Positions 46,618-56,479 of a DNA stretch of 57,485 bases are shown one piece after another. Each line of letters opens with the position of its first letter. Position 1 is the stretch's first letter. The stretch is from positions 1 through 57,485 of the forward strand of contig JAGFNK010000339.1 in assembly GCA_025769875.1 (NCBI GenBank), given 5' to 3'. Below the pieces are notes generated by a model. That model made no database searches, was not told the origin of the DNA, and worked only from the letters and a program-made list of their open reading frames with translations. The position numbers and the translations under genes were made by a program. Source of the stretch: Russula earlei. Its lineage: Eukaryota; Basidiomycota; Agaricomycetes; Russulales; Russulaceae.

Positions 46618-47337
46618 CTAGGCTCCATGTGCATTGAAGCGAAGGATCAAGGCTAGCTGAGGGTCTATTTCCTTAAACCCGATCCCCCGCGTTCCCTCTG
46701 GGAGAAATTTGTGAGGAATAGCAGTGAGGATTTGATCCGCAAAGACGCACCTATTGACCATAGCAAACGTGTGCGCCCTCTCCTTCTCAACCAAGACTGA
46801 GCTGTTTCCCTGCACGGTGGCGATGATCTCTCTTGCGAGCCGTTCCTCGAGGGTCTGCCCTGGGCGGTTGTCGCTCGCTTTGAGGATCCATTTCAAGGCG
46901 TAGCGCGTACGCTGCTTTTCGCTGAGCGCGACGGGGCGGGAAACAATCTTGCCTCCATGAGTATGCGACATGGTGCGTACTGCAGGAGCTGCGAGCAGCA
47001 CGGCCTCGCGAACGATCTCGAGTGGGGGCGCGCGGGTAAGGGAATGCACCCAGAGGAGCATACGCGAGACGACACGCGATGCACGCTTACGCTTGCCGTG
47101 GCGCATAATGGTATTTGTTATGAATTGGAGTAGGGGGTCCTCCGCCGGAGGTATGTTTAAGACGGGAGGCGGGAGAGGCGTGGAAAGATGCGAGGTTGGT
47201 GTGGCAGAAGGCGTTGACACGCCGGAATTGAGTATGGACAAGGGATCTTGGCGAGAGGAAGGAGGTGCCACGGTTGACAGGGGCCTTGTAATCTTGAAAA
47301 GAGAACGACGGGTGATGAGGCGTAGCACGGACAACAT
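46618..47337 (-). CDS. RSM7: Mitochondrial small-subunit ribosomal protein S7
   Basis: 239 aa in one exon. The N-terminus (MLSVLRLITRRSLFKITRPL) is basic and Ser/Leu-rich without acids, a typical mitochondrial presequence. The S7 domain covers about residues 70-235, with ITNTIMRHGKRKRASRVVSR, IVREAVLLAAPAVRT and RYALKWILKASDNRPGQTLE as landmarks. It binds the 3' domain of the small-subunit rRNA and helps assemble the head of the mitoribosome. It is transcribed away from the F-box gene starting at 47685, with a 347-bp shared upstream region. Confidence 0.93.
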   Translation of the reverse strand: MLSVLRLITRRSLFKITRPLSTVAPPSSRQDPLSILNSGVSTPSATPTSHLSTPLPPPVLNIPPAEDPLLQFITNTIMRHGKRKRASRVVSRMLLWVHSLTRAPPLEIVREAVLLAAPAVRTMSHTHGGKIVSRPVALSEKQRTRYALKWILKASDNRPGQTLEERLAREIIATVQGNSSVLVEKERAHTFAMVNRCVFADQILTAIPHKFLPEGTRGIGFKEIDPQLALILRFNAHGA

Positions 47338-47684
47338 GATGACGGCTTAAGAGAGAGGACCAAAGTTGTGGCCGGACGGGAGAAATAAGCCGGGCCGGGT
47401 TATTGTGCGTAGAAAAGAAAGGTAAGGCTGTGAACTCTGAGTGCGCTTGGTCGTTTATCTCTTCTCTCCCCTTTCCTTGTTTTCTAGATCTAAAGAAAAG
47501 CAGTGGCCTGGATACCGCATTCCACGTTCCAACGTCTTTGTGTCCCCGCTTATGGAAACTCAAAAAAAAAGACAAGAAGATTATTGTCTCCTTCATGGGC
47601 ACACCCGCTAGAGATCATCATCCTGGCCACTGTCCAAGGACTATTTAATATTTCGTGTATCAGGTCGGTTTAGAGTCATTCACA
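47338..47684. promoter_or_regulatory. Bidirectional upstream region, RSM7 and F-box gene
   Basis: Only 347 bp separate the start codons of two divergent genes, so this interval must carry both 5' leaders and promoters. A pyrimidine-rich tract lies at about 47455-47490 on the F-box side. No TATA box was identified. Confidence 0.6.
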
Positions 47685-50179
47685 ATGTCTTCTGCATCTC
47701 ATCCTCTCATGCGTCGGGCAGTGTCGCGCCATACGGCTCCGCGGAAGAAATGGACGCTTTTGTCTCTCCCGAACGACACCCTCGTTGACCTCATTCTCAT
47801 CCATCTCTGCGTTCGGGACATATTACGTCTGAGATCTGTACGCCTTCACAGCTTCATGTCTATTATCACGTGTGTACTGACATTATGATTCAAGGTGTGC
47901 AAGTTAATCTACGAGCTAACGCACCAGCCAATGGTTTGGAAACGCATCCTGCGCACCTTCCACCTTCCACTGCCACCCCTCCCTCCCACACTTCACTACT
48001 CCTTCCCCGCTCTCAGCAGCATTGAAGCAGAACGTCTGGTCATTCGTGCCCTCGCCGCAGAAGCAAACTGGCGGAGTACCATGCCCAAAGCTTATAAGGT
48101 TTGGAGGTTCTGTGTATATGCGGACGTGATGTCCATGAAGATAGTTCCCGGCGGGAAATACGTCGTTGCATCAATTCGCGAAGGGACGAATCGATATGCG
48201 TTGATGCTTTTGATGATGGAGCATCGCGTCAAGACAGCCTACCCGGTCGCAAAGATATCCATCCCTTCCAAGGCGTACAAGCTTGAGGCAAAGTATATGA
48301 GCTATCGGTCTGAGATGGGGGTCATGATCAGTTACGTGCGTCGTGAACCCAAACGTGCCTCGGATCGTAAGGCAGGGCATGTCTTTCACCCTCTCGAGCC
48401 GATCGTTTCGTTGACTGAACGTTCTCCTGCCTGCAGGGTAGATGTATCGGACTACAGCGAGGATCACATCGTAGACTTCCCCGTTCCAGTGCGCTACGAA
48501 CTCAATGTCCTCCACTGTCCCCTCTCTGCCCTCCACATCGCCGAGGACCCTCGCTTTCCTCCCGGATCAAACACGTACACGGAACGTATTGACATTCAGC
48601 AACCGCCTTTCCAAAGCGTCACCGTTATCCGCTCCAACACTGCCTTCGACTTTACCGACTTCGACGTGCTTGACGGTGCGCCCTACGTGGTCGCTGTACA
48701 AGAACGGCTCATCCTTTTCAAGAATTTGGTGTCACGCAACGTCCAACGACTACGAGTTGGCGCACTGTTTGGATACGAGGAGGAAGCGTCGGATAACCTC
48801 CCTGAAGTGAGATTTTACTTCACTTCACCCTCTGCTCCATCGTTAGACGCCTGTGCGTTGCCCAGGGAATATTTACCTACGACATTCGTGCCATTCGCAT
48901 CCTCACACGTCAGCGGGAGCTTCTTGTGGTGCGCACGGACAGAAAGGATGCCACAATGCCTTTGGCCCTCGAGTTGTACAAGATTCCCGACGACAGCGAG
49001 ACCTCCCAAGCTCCCGACGTGCAAGTCGCCTGGCCGCGTTCCGTCCACACCATCGCGACGGCGTCCCCTCTGATCCATGTCACGATCTCTGCCGCGCCCT
49101 CGTCCACCGATGGCGAGGACGTGGTCGCAGTTCTAACGGAACATGCGGAGCCGCCGCCTGTGTCTGTATTTGTCGTCATGCGAGACCCGTGGCACACAGT
49201 GCAGTTCCGTTTGTGGCCCGAGCGCATAGCAAAGGCGGAAGTCGGTCACTTTCGTCCCGACAGCGAATGGCAGGCAGAGATGCAGGTGGCAGGGCCAGCG
49301 GCCGCAGCAGCAGCCGCAGGTTCTGATGAAGAAGAGGGTGAGGTCACGCAAGCGCTTGGAGGGAACCCAGACGACGCTTCGGAGGACGGCATGGCCGTTG
49401 ATGGTGCTTCCAACCCCCCAACTCCACAGGAAGCGAGCCCCTCGCCGCCGCCACTGTCGCCCGTCCCTCTGAAAGACACGACCTTCCGCTTCCAGCTGTA
49501 CGGGCCCTTCTTCAAGATCATCTCGTACAAGTATAGCGCAAACGCGACCCTCGGCGCCCTCCGCATACTTCCGGGGACGACCCGGCCGCTGCTTGTGGGC
49601 ATCCAGGCCGGCGATCGGCGCGCGACGCCCTCGCTGCACGACCTCTGGGCCTACTCGGATCTTGTCGCACCGCCTGCGCCACATGCGCGGTGGCCGGAGG
49701 ACAAAGAGCGCCGCGCGGCGGGTGAGGCGGAGCGCGGATGGGTGGATGCGGCGCTCAAGTGCCGTGAGAGCCCCGCAGCGGTTGCGCAGCTCGCGCTGCC
49801 GCCGCGCGCAATACGCGAGAAGTTTACCCGCGGCCTCGTCGCGATCGATTGGGACGACTGGAGCATGAGCGTATGTGGCGTGTGCGTGGACGAGCCCACC
49901 ATGATCTATCTATTCCACTTTGCGCCGACGCCGACAGAGAGTGAGTGGTATTCTTATTTTCTGGGGGCGAGCCCATTGCGTTGTGCCAGGAGGTGTTTCC
50001 CCCCCTTTTTTTTGACTGACATATTCTGCTCCCTATTTTTTGCGCCGTATGGCACTACAGAACAAGATGGACACCGCGTCCCCATCCCTGTCCCAGACGT
50101 AGACGAACGATTCCGCAAGGTTCCCGAAACGGACCCATATGCGATGTCTGGAATCATTTCAGGAAACACTAGCAAGTGA
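47685..50179 (+). CDS. Large F-box protein with beta-propeller-like C-terminal part
   Basis: Four exons: 47685-47837, 47895-48806, 48866-49940, 50061-50179, giving 752 aa. The F-box spans the first splice junction (WTLLSLPNDTLVDLILIHLC, VRDILRLRSVCKLIYELTHQ, then MVWKRILRTFHLPLPPLPP). Downstream are about 650 residues with short beta-like repeats (VWRFCVYADVMSMKIVPGGK, YVVAVQERLILFKNL, GIFTYDIRAIRILTRQRELL), as in Agaricomycete F-box proteins that resemble propellers. An alanine/acidic, Pro-rich linker lies near residues 490-560 (GPAAAAAAAGSDEEEGE). It likely recruits a substrate to SCF, though the target is unknown. The last intron is 120 nt and multiple of three, so it could be retained; splicing joins PTPTE to KQDGHR. 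Confidence 0.85.
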
Positions 50180-50371
50180 AAGGACCTCTCTAAATAAGAT
50201 ACGATGTGATAAATATGTGTTATTGTGCCGTTAGACCTGGTATGCAAATACACCTGATTAATACCCTCGTGGACCAGACCTCGAATATAAAAGATTGACG
50301 GTCACGCGTGCTGAGTATATAGAAAATAACGAGAAGTCGTCGCAGCATGCGTGCAGTGGCGCTGTTAACAG

Positions 50372-51527
50372 CTACAAGGTTGGGTCGGCAGGGCCCATGT
50401 CGGTCTCTACATAGTAACTGAAGAATAGGGCCTTGAATAAGAGCGCGACGAGCGTATGTAGCGCTGCAACAACGATAATTAGTAGCCGCGCCGCCTTTTG
50501 GTCCGCCTGAAAGAGCAAGAGGGTTTAGTGTCCATGTGTCGGAGAACCCAGAGTAGGATGACGTACGGCGGCGAGGACCGGGTAGATATTCGCAACGAGG
50601 AAGTAACCAGATAGCGCGAACCCGACGCCACATAAGATCCAGCGAAGAAGAGAGATCGGAATGACGCAGAGGAGCTGAAAGGAGCGCCATTAACGAGATG
50701 TCCCCAGGAAGCGAGGCGAGTGCGCGCACCGATACTGGAATCCAGACGAACATGGAGTAGCCCCACACCGCCACGGTTTCGACCACGGCCCAACCCTCGC
50801 TGATCCCGGCGTATCGCAGGACGGCCCAGAACATCACGGGCGCGCCGATGCCGTACACGTACACGAGGCCGACCGCGGTGCTCAGCAGCGCAAAGTCGTA
50901 CTCGACCGGATGCGAGGAAAGGAAGGAGACGATGGAGTGGGCGAGGGAGGACGTGACGAAGAGGGTGAAGATGAGGGTGGTGAGCGTCCAGAACGGCCCG
51001 TAGAGGTCGGCCGCGGGCGTGAGGTGGGCGGACGTGTACGTCGGCGAGAAGGGGTTGAGCGTGTTGACGCAGCGAAAGAGGACCTAGAGATGGAAGGAAA
51101 CTCAGTTTCTCTGGGATCGCCCTGAAAGAAGGGGGACAGGGTGGGAGTGGGAGAAGACCGACAGTTTTTGTATCGACATCGAAATGGTGTTGATAGTAGT
51201 CTACATTCCAGAAGGACGCGTTGCCGGCGTCAGAGATGTATCCTACCAAAAGCCGTTCGAACATACGCCGTTGTTCAGCAAAAGCATAATCGCACCTCTT
51301 CCTTGGCCATCTCTCGAAGAATGGTCGCCTATATTGCCCGCAGGAGGCTGGCTGAGGACTAAGAGGGCAAACGTTAATGTCCAGGTAGGCTCCGGTGCAG
51401 GAAAGGGGTGTGATTCCAACTTTTGTTATCGCTCTCCTCCAAGTGCTGTGCAAAGACTTTAAACAAGGTAGGAAGGGAAGAACAATAAAATAGATACCTC
51501 GTCTGATTCCACGGGAACGTACGCCAT
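50372..51527 (-). CDS. YIP1-family Golgi membrane protein (YIPF1/2 type)
   Basis: Seven exons on the minus strand: 51527-51498, 51445-51421, 51358-51296, 51242-51163, 51083-50730, 50674-50567, 50506-50372, giving 264 aa. The conserved core starts FWNVDYYQHHFDVDTKTVLF with RCVNTLNP, typical of YIP1-family proteins, which bind Rab GTPases and act in ER-Golgi and Golgi traffic. Five hydrophobic stretches follow: LYGPFWTLTTLIFTLFVTSS, VEYDFALLSTAVGLVYVYG, VVETVAVWGYSMFVWIPVS, LLRWILCGVGFALSGYFLVA and LIIVVAALHTLVALLFKALF. The N-terminal cytosolic part is split into three tiny exons of 30, 25 and 63 nt. These were chosen because they keep phase and give normal-size introns. It lies 149 bp from the divergent gene at 51677. 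Confidence 0.87.
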
Positions 51528-51676
51528 GCGAGTTGTCCGTGAACAAATTATCGCGCAACGCGCAAATCAGCAGCAGCTCAGTGATAGCCGTGGGAACCAT
51601 TCCATTTGCACCTGTGTCCGCTGGCAGCCCGTGCCGCCGTCCACAAAGCACAGCAGTTGTGTCGAGTCCCACCCGG
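51528..51676. promoter_or_regulatory. Bidirectional upstream region (149 bp)
   Basis: It separates the start codons of the YIP1-family gene (minus) and the gene at 51677 (plus). Both promoters must overlap here or extend into leaders. No TATA box seen. Confidence 0.5.
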
Positions 51677-52702
51677 ATGCGGGCAAATGTCTTTCGAGCC
51701 TTGCGCAAACAGGGCACGGGCGCCCTCGTAGCGTCATCTCGCAGACATGCATGGCTGCCTCCACCCTACCTACCGGCCCTTCCAAGCCACGACGAGCACG
51801 GATGCGAACGACGACATGCACCCGCGCCGTTCCCTCTCCGACACCTGACATCCGCGCGTGCCCCCGAGGGCGAGCCATCGCCCCACCATCCGACGACCGT
51901 CGAGGACCCCGAGCGGAGAGCGCCGCTCTTCTACCACCTCGTCCCGCCCCCGACGCCGCTCTCGGACACCCGCCCGGTCTTCGCCGTGTCCCTCCTGTCG
52001 GACCCGCCGCGGTCCTCCGCGTCGAGCACCGTTCTCGGCTGGCTCCCTGCCGAGACGCCCGGGGACGACCGCGACGCGGGCCTGAACGACTTTGTGGCAA
52101 ATCGTGCGCGGCCTGAAAGCTCTCCCTCTCACACCTTGGCTTGACCTGACGTTCTCGGGCCCGCGGCGTCGCCTGACGGTCGTCCGCCTGCGTGGGGGTC
52201 TCATCATAGCTCGCTTCCTGCCCCTCCTTCACGAGGCGATATCCGAGGGACTCGCGGAGGGCGTCGACGACGTCCAAGCGGCCGGCGCACTGCAGCTCTG
52301 TAACGGCTGGATGCATATACATGGTAAGCCCCAGCTTTCATATCCTTTTGCCAACGATATACCGACGCCTCTTACCCCCCCCCCCCCTTTTCCTTTCACG
52401 CATGACGTGACGCTGATGCAGATGAACGCAACATTCCACCCTTGAATCGCATCGGCGATCCGGACGACATTCTGGCCTCCGTCCGTGTGGAAGATGGGAA
52501 GGCAAGTCTTTCCTATCCGATGTCTCTCGTCTGCCTTATCGACCGACATTCAAAGATTCTCCCGGAGACATACCAGGCCATGCCCTCGTATCGACTCTGC
52601 ACCGTCCATGGTGTCACCCAGCTCACGGAAGGGCTGGCATCCAAGCTCCAAGACCTTTTAGAAAAGCGCGCCCGAGAGGAGAGTGGGACGGGAAATACGT
52701 AA
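51677..52702 (+). CDS. Conserved protein of unknown function, possibly mitochondrial
   Basis: Exons 51677-52103, 52210-52323, 52422-52501 and 52556-52702 give 255 aa. The N-terminus (MRANVFRALRKQGTGALVAS) is basic and could target mitochondria. A Pro-rich region follows, then PLFYHLVPPPTPLSDTRPVF, FLPLLHEAISEGLAEGVDDV, NGWMHIHDERNIPPLNRIGD and, near the C-terminus, ILPETYQAMPSYRLCTVHGV. The later exons join in phase and look strongly protein-like, so the gene is probably real and conserved, but I recognise no domain. The third intron (52502-52555) would be GC-AG (GCAAGT...AAAG) and is 54 nt, so it could also be read through in frame. The start is uncertain, since the frame is open further upstream without another ATG. 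Confidence 0.65.
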
Positions 52703-53404
52703 CCTACACTTTTGGCAAGAGAATGTAGCTCACGTGCTTATTGATGTCGATGTGAGTTCAAATCTCTTCTTTCCAATCGCGTAATCGTAGGTTCTCATAC
52801 ACCACGTCTGATAGGCTGGGGTAAAAGTATACATACATCATATCTTACCCTGACTAGAGTTTGTCGCCCATACCAGCTAGCATGCCCTGTGATGGCCGAC
52901 TTTGCAGTGATGGAGGTTGACCTTCAGATGGCGAACCGGCAGTGCTAGGGGGAAAGCGAGTGCATTTGCAGCGAGCGCGTGTGCGCATGCCAGGCCAACT
53001 ACTATATCTAAAATCCATGCCTCACTCCGTCAGAGGGAGGGTAGCAGGTAAAATTCGAAGCTCTATGTGCTCAATGTGTGCGATCAGACATGATTTCATC
53101 AATGTCGGAATTGTTCCTGGAAAGTGACTCCGAGATATGTCTGCATATAGATAACAAGTGTTTCTTCATGCATGAAACATGACCACCGAACGAAGTGGGA
53201 CGTCGGTCAAACCAGCAACTGTATGTCTCATGCCCTCGCCTCGAACCTTCTCTTGTGTGCATTGACCTTTACCATGACCACAACTCATTCTCATTCTCCT
53301 CGCACTCGGTTTCTCGACTCTGTAGTACGCTCTCCAAATATGTATTTCTGGATGCTCACCTCAGCTCTGCCGAACGCCCTGCATATTACCAGTAAGGGAG
53401 TGAA
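52703..53404. other. Intergenic, no gene recognised
   Basis: 3' ends of two convergent genes lie on either side. Only shadow ORFs are seen. The stretch at about 53270-53400 resembles the 3' flank at 54810-54890, as expected from the tandem duplication to the right. Confidence 0.45.
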
Positions 53405-54794
53405 TTAGAAATGTGGGATAAATGAAACCCAGGGTACGGTACGGTACGCTGCAGGAGGAAGCGATCTAAGAGCCAGGAGAGTGAGCATAAGCAATGCCAA
53501 TCGACTGAAAAAATAGGCATTCGCCAATAAGCCATAACCATCCAGCAGTAGATCCGAAAAATCCGATTTCCCAAAACGCGCGATCAATACGAGTAACACA
53601 TACGAAATTGGGATAATCGTTATGATGACTGAAACAACAAGCCAGATGATTCTCTCTGCGCTCGAGGGAGAAAAAAGCGAACGACAATCCAAAGCAGTGA
53701 ATGATGCGAAGGCCGACGCGACGATTAGCATTCCCGCAGCGGACCGCCTGCCCAGATCAAGTTCCTCGTTTGAATCGGTGAGGTTTAAAAATCTCAAGAC
53801 TGGCTGGAAGGGATCGTCAAGAAATGGAAAGTTAGTGAATGGTTCATGGGACGTCCCCGCTGGAAGATCAGAAGGGCCAGTTTGAAGTGCACCCCCAAGT
53901 CCAACCGTCGTAGCTTCAACATTCTCGTCCGAATGACCCATGCCAGTGCGCTGTTCCGTGCTTCGTTTCTTGTATACTCGCACTCCGCATTCTACATTCT
54001 GAGGCTTGTCCCACCACAGGAAGCACAACACAAAATTGAGAGCTGCTAAGGCAGCTGTGACAAGCTCGAATTCGGTGAGAGGGAGGCCGTTGGCTCTTCG
54101 TGCAATGCATTGCGTCAGGAACAAGCCGGTGTGGAGAATGACGATTGCCTTTGAGATGAAGTCTCCCTTGCTCTTGTCCTTGATCTCCCTTTCCGCGATC
54201 CTTGGGAAGTCGTCGTCGCCTGTGAGAGAATAAGACTCCAGCTGCTCAGGTAGCAGCATTCGGATGGGCTTGTTTCCCTCGAGTCCTCCCATGATCGCGA
54301 AAAAGCCGTGCGTGCGCGTCCATCCCTCTTCTGTGTCTAATGTCACTATTGATTATACTGCCATCCACTTTTATGGCACACCTTTGTGTTTCTTGGCTAG
54401 TTCGTCTGCAGCTAGTCTTTGCGTCCATGCCCATACAACCATTACGTCCGTCGCAAGAAGGGGCAACGCCCGTATTAAATAGGCATTGCAATGTTAACGA
54501 TAGCCGCCAATCGTGGGGACTTGGGATGTTCGGGTGGATAGACACCCATGTACATAAGAGGAGGGTGACTGTACAACTCCATATAATGTCCCAGAGCGAC
54601 CTGCACCCCTTCGGGTCACTGCAGGAGGAGGCTTGGGATTGGTCGAGAGAGACGACGGATGTAGACATTGGGCCGACAGGGGACGCTCGGGTAGCTGCAA
54701 GAATAGAAAGGAGGACTATCCTCGTAGTGGGAAGGCAAGAAGGGGCGAGGAGAACTGGAGGAAAGGGCGAGGGAGGGCGAAGGGTGGTTGGCAT
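53405..54794 (-). CDS. Agaricomycete multi-membrane-span protein, copy A (damaged near the first junction)
   Basis: From 54336 to the stop at 53405 the frame is open for 310 codons. It contains EEGWTRTHGFFAIMGGLEGN, KSKGDFISKAIVILHTGLFL, LNFVLCFLWWDKPQNVECGV, hydrophobic segments, and ALRSLPPAAYR near the end. An intron (54381-54337) joins it to WAWTQRLAADELAKKHK. The N-terminal exon has a hydrophobic leader and CRSLWDIIWSCTVTLLLCTW with VSIHPNIPSPH. This layout is typical of a large Agaricomycete family of unknown role. Between SPHDWR and ALPLLATDVM (about 54500-54460) the frame changes with no usable intron. The conserved 'RRMGLM' seen in copy B is missing, so the gene is probably damaged. 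The start at 54794 is tentative. Confidence 0.6.
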
Positions 54795-54888
54795 TACTGT
54801 ATCAGCACAATGTATGTCCTTTCGTTCTGTGCCGTCATTGTCCTCACAAGCCGTCTTATTATCCTCCCACTCGGGTTCTCAACTCGTA

Positions 54889-56258
54889 CTATATATGCGG
54901 GATGAATGAAGTCCAGTGTACAATACGGTACGCTGCAGGAGGAAGCGATCTAAGAGCAAGGAAAGGCAGTATAAGCAATGCCAATCGACAAAACATATAT
55001 AGTATCAGCATCACAAAACCCACAGCTCCAGCCAAAGTTTCCGATAAGGAACTCACGATAAGTCCAAGTAACACAATCAAAATTGGGACAGCCGTTATGG
55101 AGAGCGAAGCGAAACGCCAGAGGATTCGCTCTGTGCTCGACGGAAATATGAATGTCCATCCAATGCAGTGAATGATGCCGAAGACCAAAGAGGCGATCAT
55201 AATTGTCAGTGCGGACACGCCTTCGTCATCGGCCCATTCGCTTGGATAAAATGTGTGGACCCTCATTTCGTGCTCCTCAGTATCGCCAGCAATAATTAGA
55301 CCAGGTCTGAGGACTGGCCACATAAGGAGTCGGGCTAGCCATGGTATGTCACCAAAATCTGTATTGCGAGCTAATGGTCCACGGGAAATCGCGGCTGGAA
55401 GCTCAGAAAGGTCAGCTTGAAGTGCGCCCCAAAATCCATCCGTCCCAGAAGTTTCAACTTCATCATCCGGATCATCTATCGGCTGTTCGAACCCTCGTTT
55501 CTTGTATACTCGCACCCCGCGTTGCACGTTCAGAGGCTTGTCCCACCACAGGAGGTACATCACAAAATTGAGTGTTGCAAAGGCAACCGTGATGAGCTCT
55601 AGTTCGGTCACAGGGAGGCCTTGGGCCTTCGTGCAATGCATTGCGTCACGAACCAGCCTGTTTGTAGAATGACAAGCGTTTTCGAGATGAAGTCTCCCTT
55701 GCTCTTGTCCTCGATCTCTGCTTTCGCCATCCTTGGGAAGTTGCCATTGCCCGAAAGAGAATAGGACTCCAGCTGCTCAGGCAACAGCACTCGGATTGGC
55801 TTGTTTCCCTCATACTCCACGAATCCTCCCATGATCGCGAAAAAGCCATGAGTGAGTGTCCATCCCTCTCCTGTGTCTATTGTCACTATCGATTATATTG
55901 CCATCCGTTTGAGGATTCACCTTTGTGCTTCTTGCCCAGTTCGCCTGCCGCTAGTCTTTGTCTCCATGCCCATGCAATCATTGCTTCCGGTACAAAGGGA
56001 AGTGAACATGAGTCCCATGCGTCGGACTGCAATCCTGGGCCACCTTTCATGAGGACTTGGGATGTTGGGGTGGACAGACGCCCATGTACATAAGAGGAGG
56101 GTGACTGCGCAACTCCATATAATGTCCCAGAGCGACCTGCACCCACTTGGATTGTCACAGGAGCGACCTTGAAATTGGTCGCGAGTGACGAGAGGTGGTG
56201 AGATTTGGTCAAGAGGGGATGCGCGGGTGGCGGCGAGGATGGCAAGAACAAAGATCAT
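54889..56258 (-). pseudogene. Agaricomycete multi-membrane-span protein, copy B (two frameshifts)
   Basis: A tandem paralog of copy A. The best start is 56258 (MIFVLAILAATRASP, a signal or first hydrophobic segment). Next come GCRSLWDIIWSCAVTLLLCT, IPSPHERWPRIAVRRMGLMF, an intron (55920-55877), then EGWTLTHGFFAIMGGFVEYE. One frameshift lies near 55990-56010 (MFTSL to PEAMIAWAWRQ, one T too many). A second lies near 55619-55632, where copy A reads CIARRANGLPLTE but copy B has lost a base. After it the frame is open through LITVAFATLNFVMYLLWWDK, several hydrophobic segments and ALRSLPPAAYR to 54889. Two independent breaks indicate a pseudogene. Short ORFs starting inside are remnants. Confidence 0.65.
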
Positions 56259-56341
56259 GATATAGGGAAGTAAGAAACGGACGTGAGAGTGAGCGGGAGC
56301 GTGAGGGCAGAGGGTAATGGAAGGCAAGCCGCCTAACGGCA

Positions 56342-56476
56342 GGAAGGGATAAGTCAAGTCCAAGTCAAATTAGCAGACAATAAAAGTAAAATATTCCAAG
56401 AGTCCACTCAGCACATGGAATATTTTACTTTTATTGTCTGCTAAGTTGACCATAAGTGTCTTGACTTATCCCTTCC
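56342..56476. repeat. Strong foldback hairpin with 28-bp perfect inner arms
   Basis: tagcagacaataaaagtaaa plus 8 more bases (56371-56398) are repeated exactly in inverted form at 56416-56443 around a 17-nt loop. Outer arms ggaagggataagtcaag (56342-56358) and its complement (56460-56476) continue the pairing, with mismatches between. It sits about 85 bp upstream of the copy B start. It may be a tiny MITE; no clear target duplication. Confidence 0.85.
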
Positions 56477-56479
56477 ATT

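Noticed and set aside
49133..49684. 183-codon minus-strand ORF
   Set aside because: Antisense to exon 3 of the F-box gene, with composition explained by that gene's codons.
51567..52322. 251-codon ORF on the minus strand
   Set aside because: It lies antisense to the gene at 51677-52702 in GC-rich DNA and is very Arg-rich; it is a shadow.
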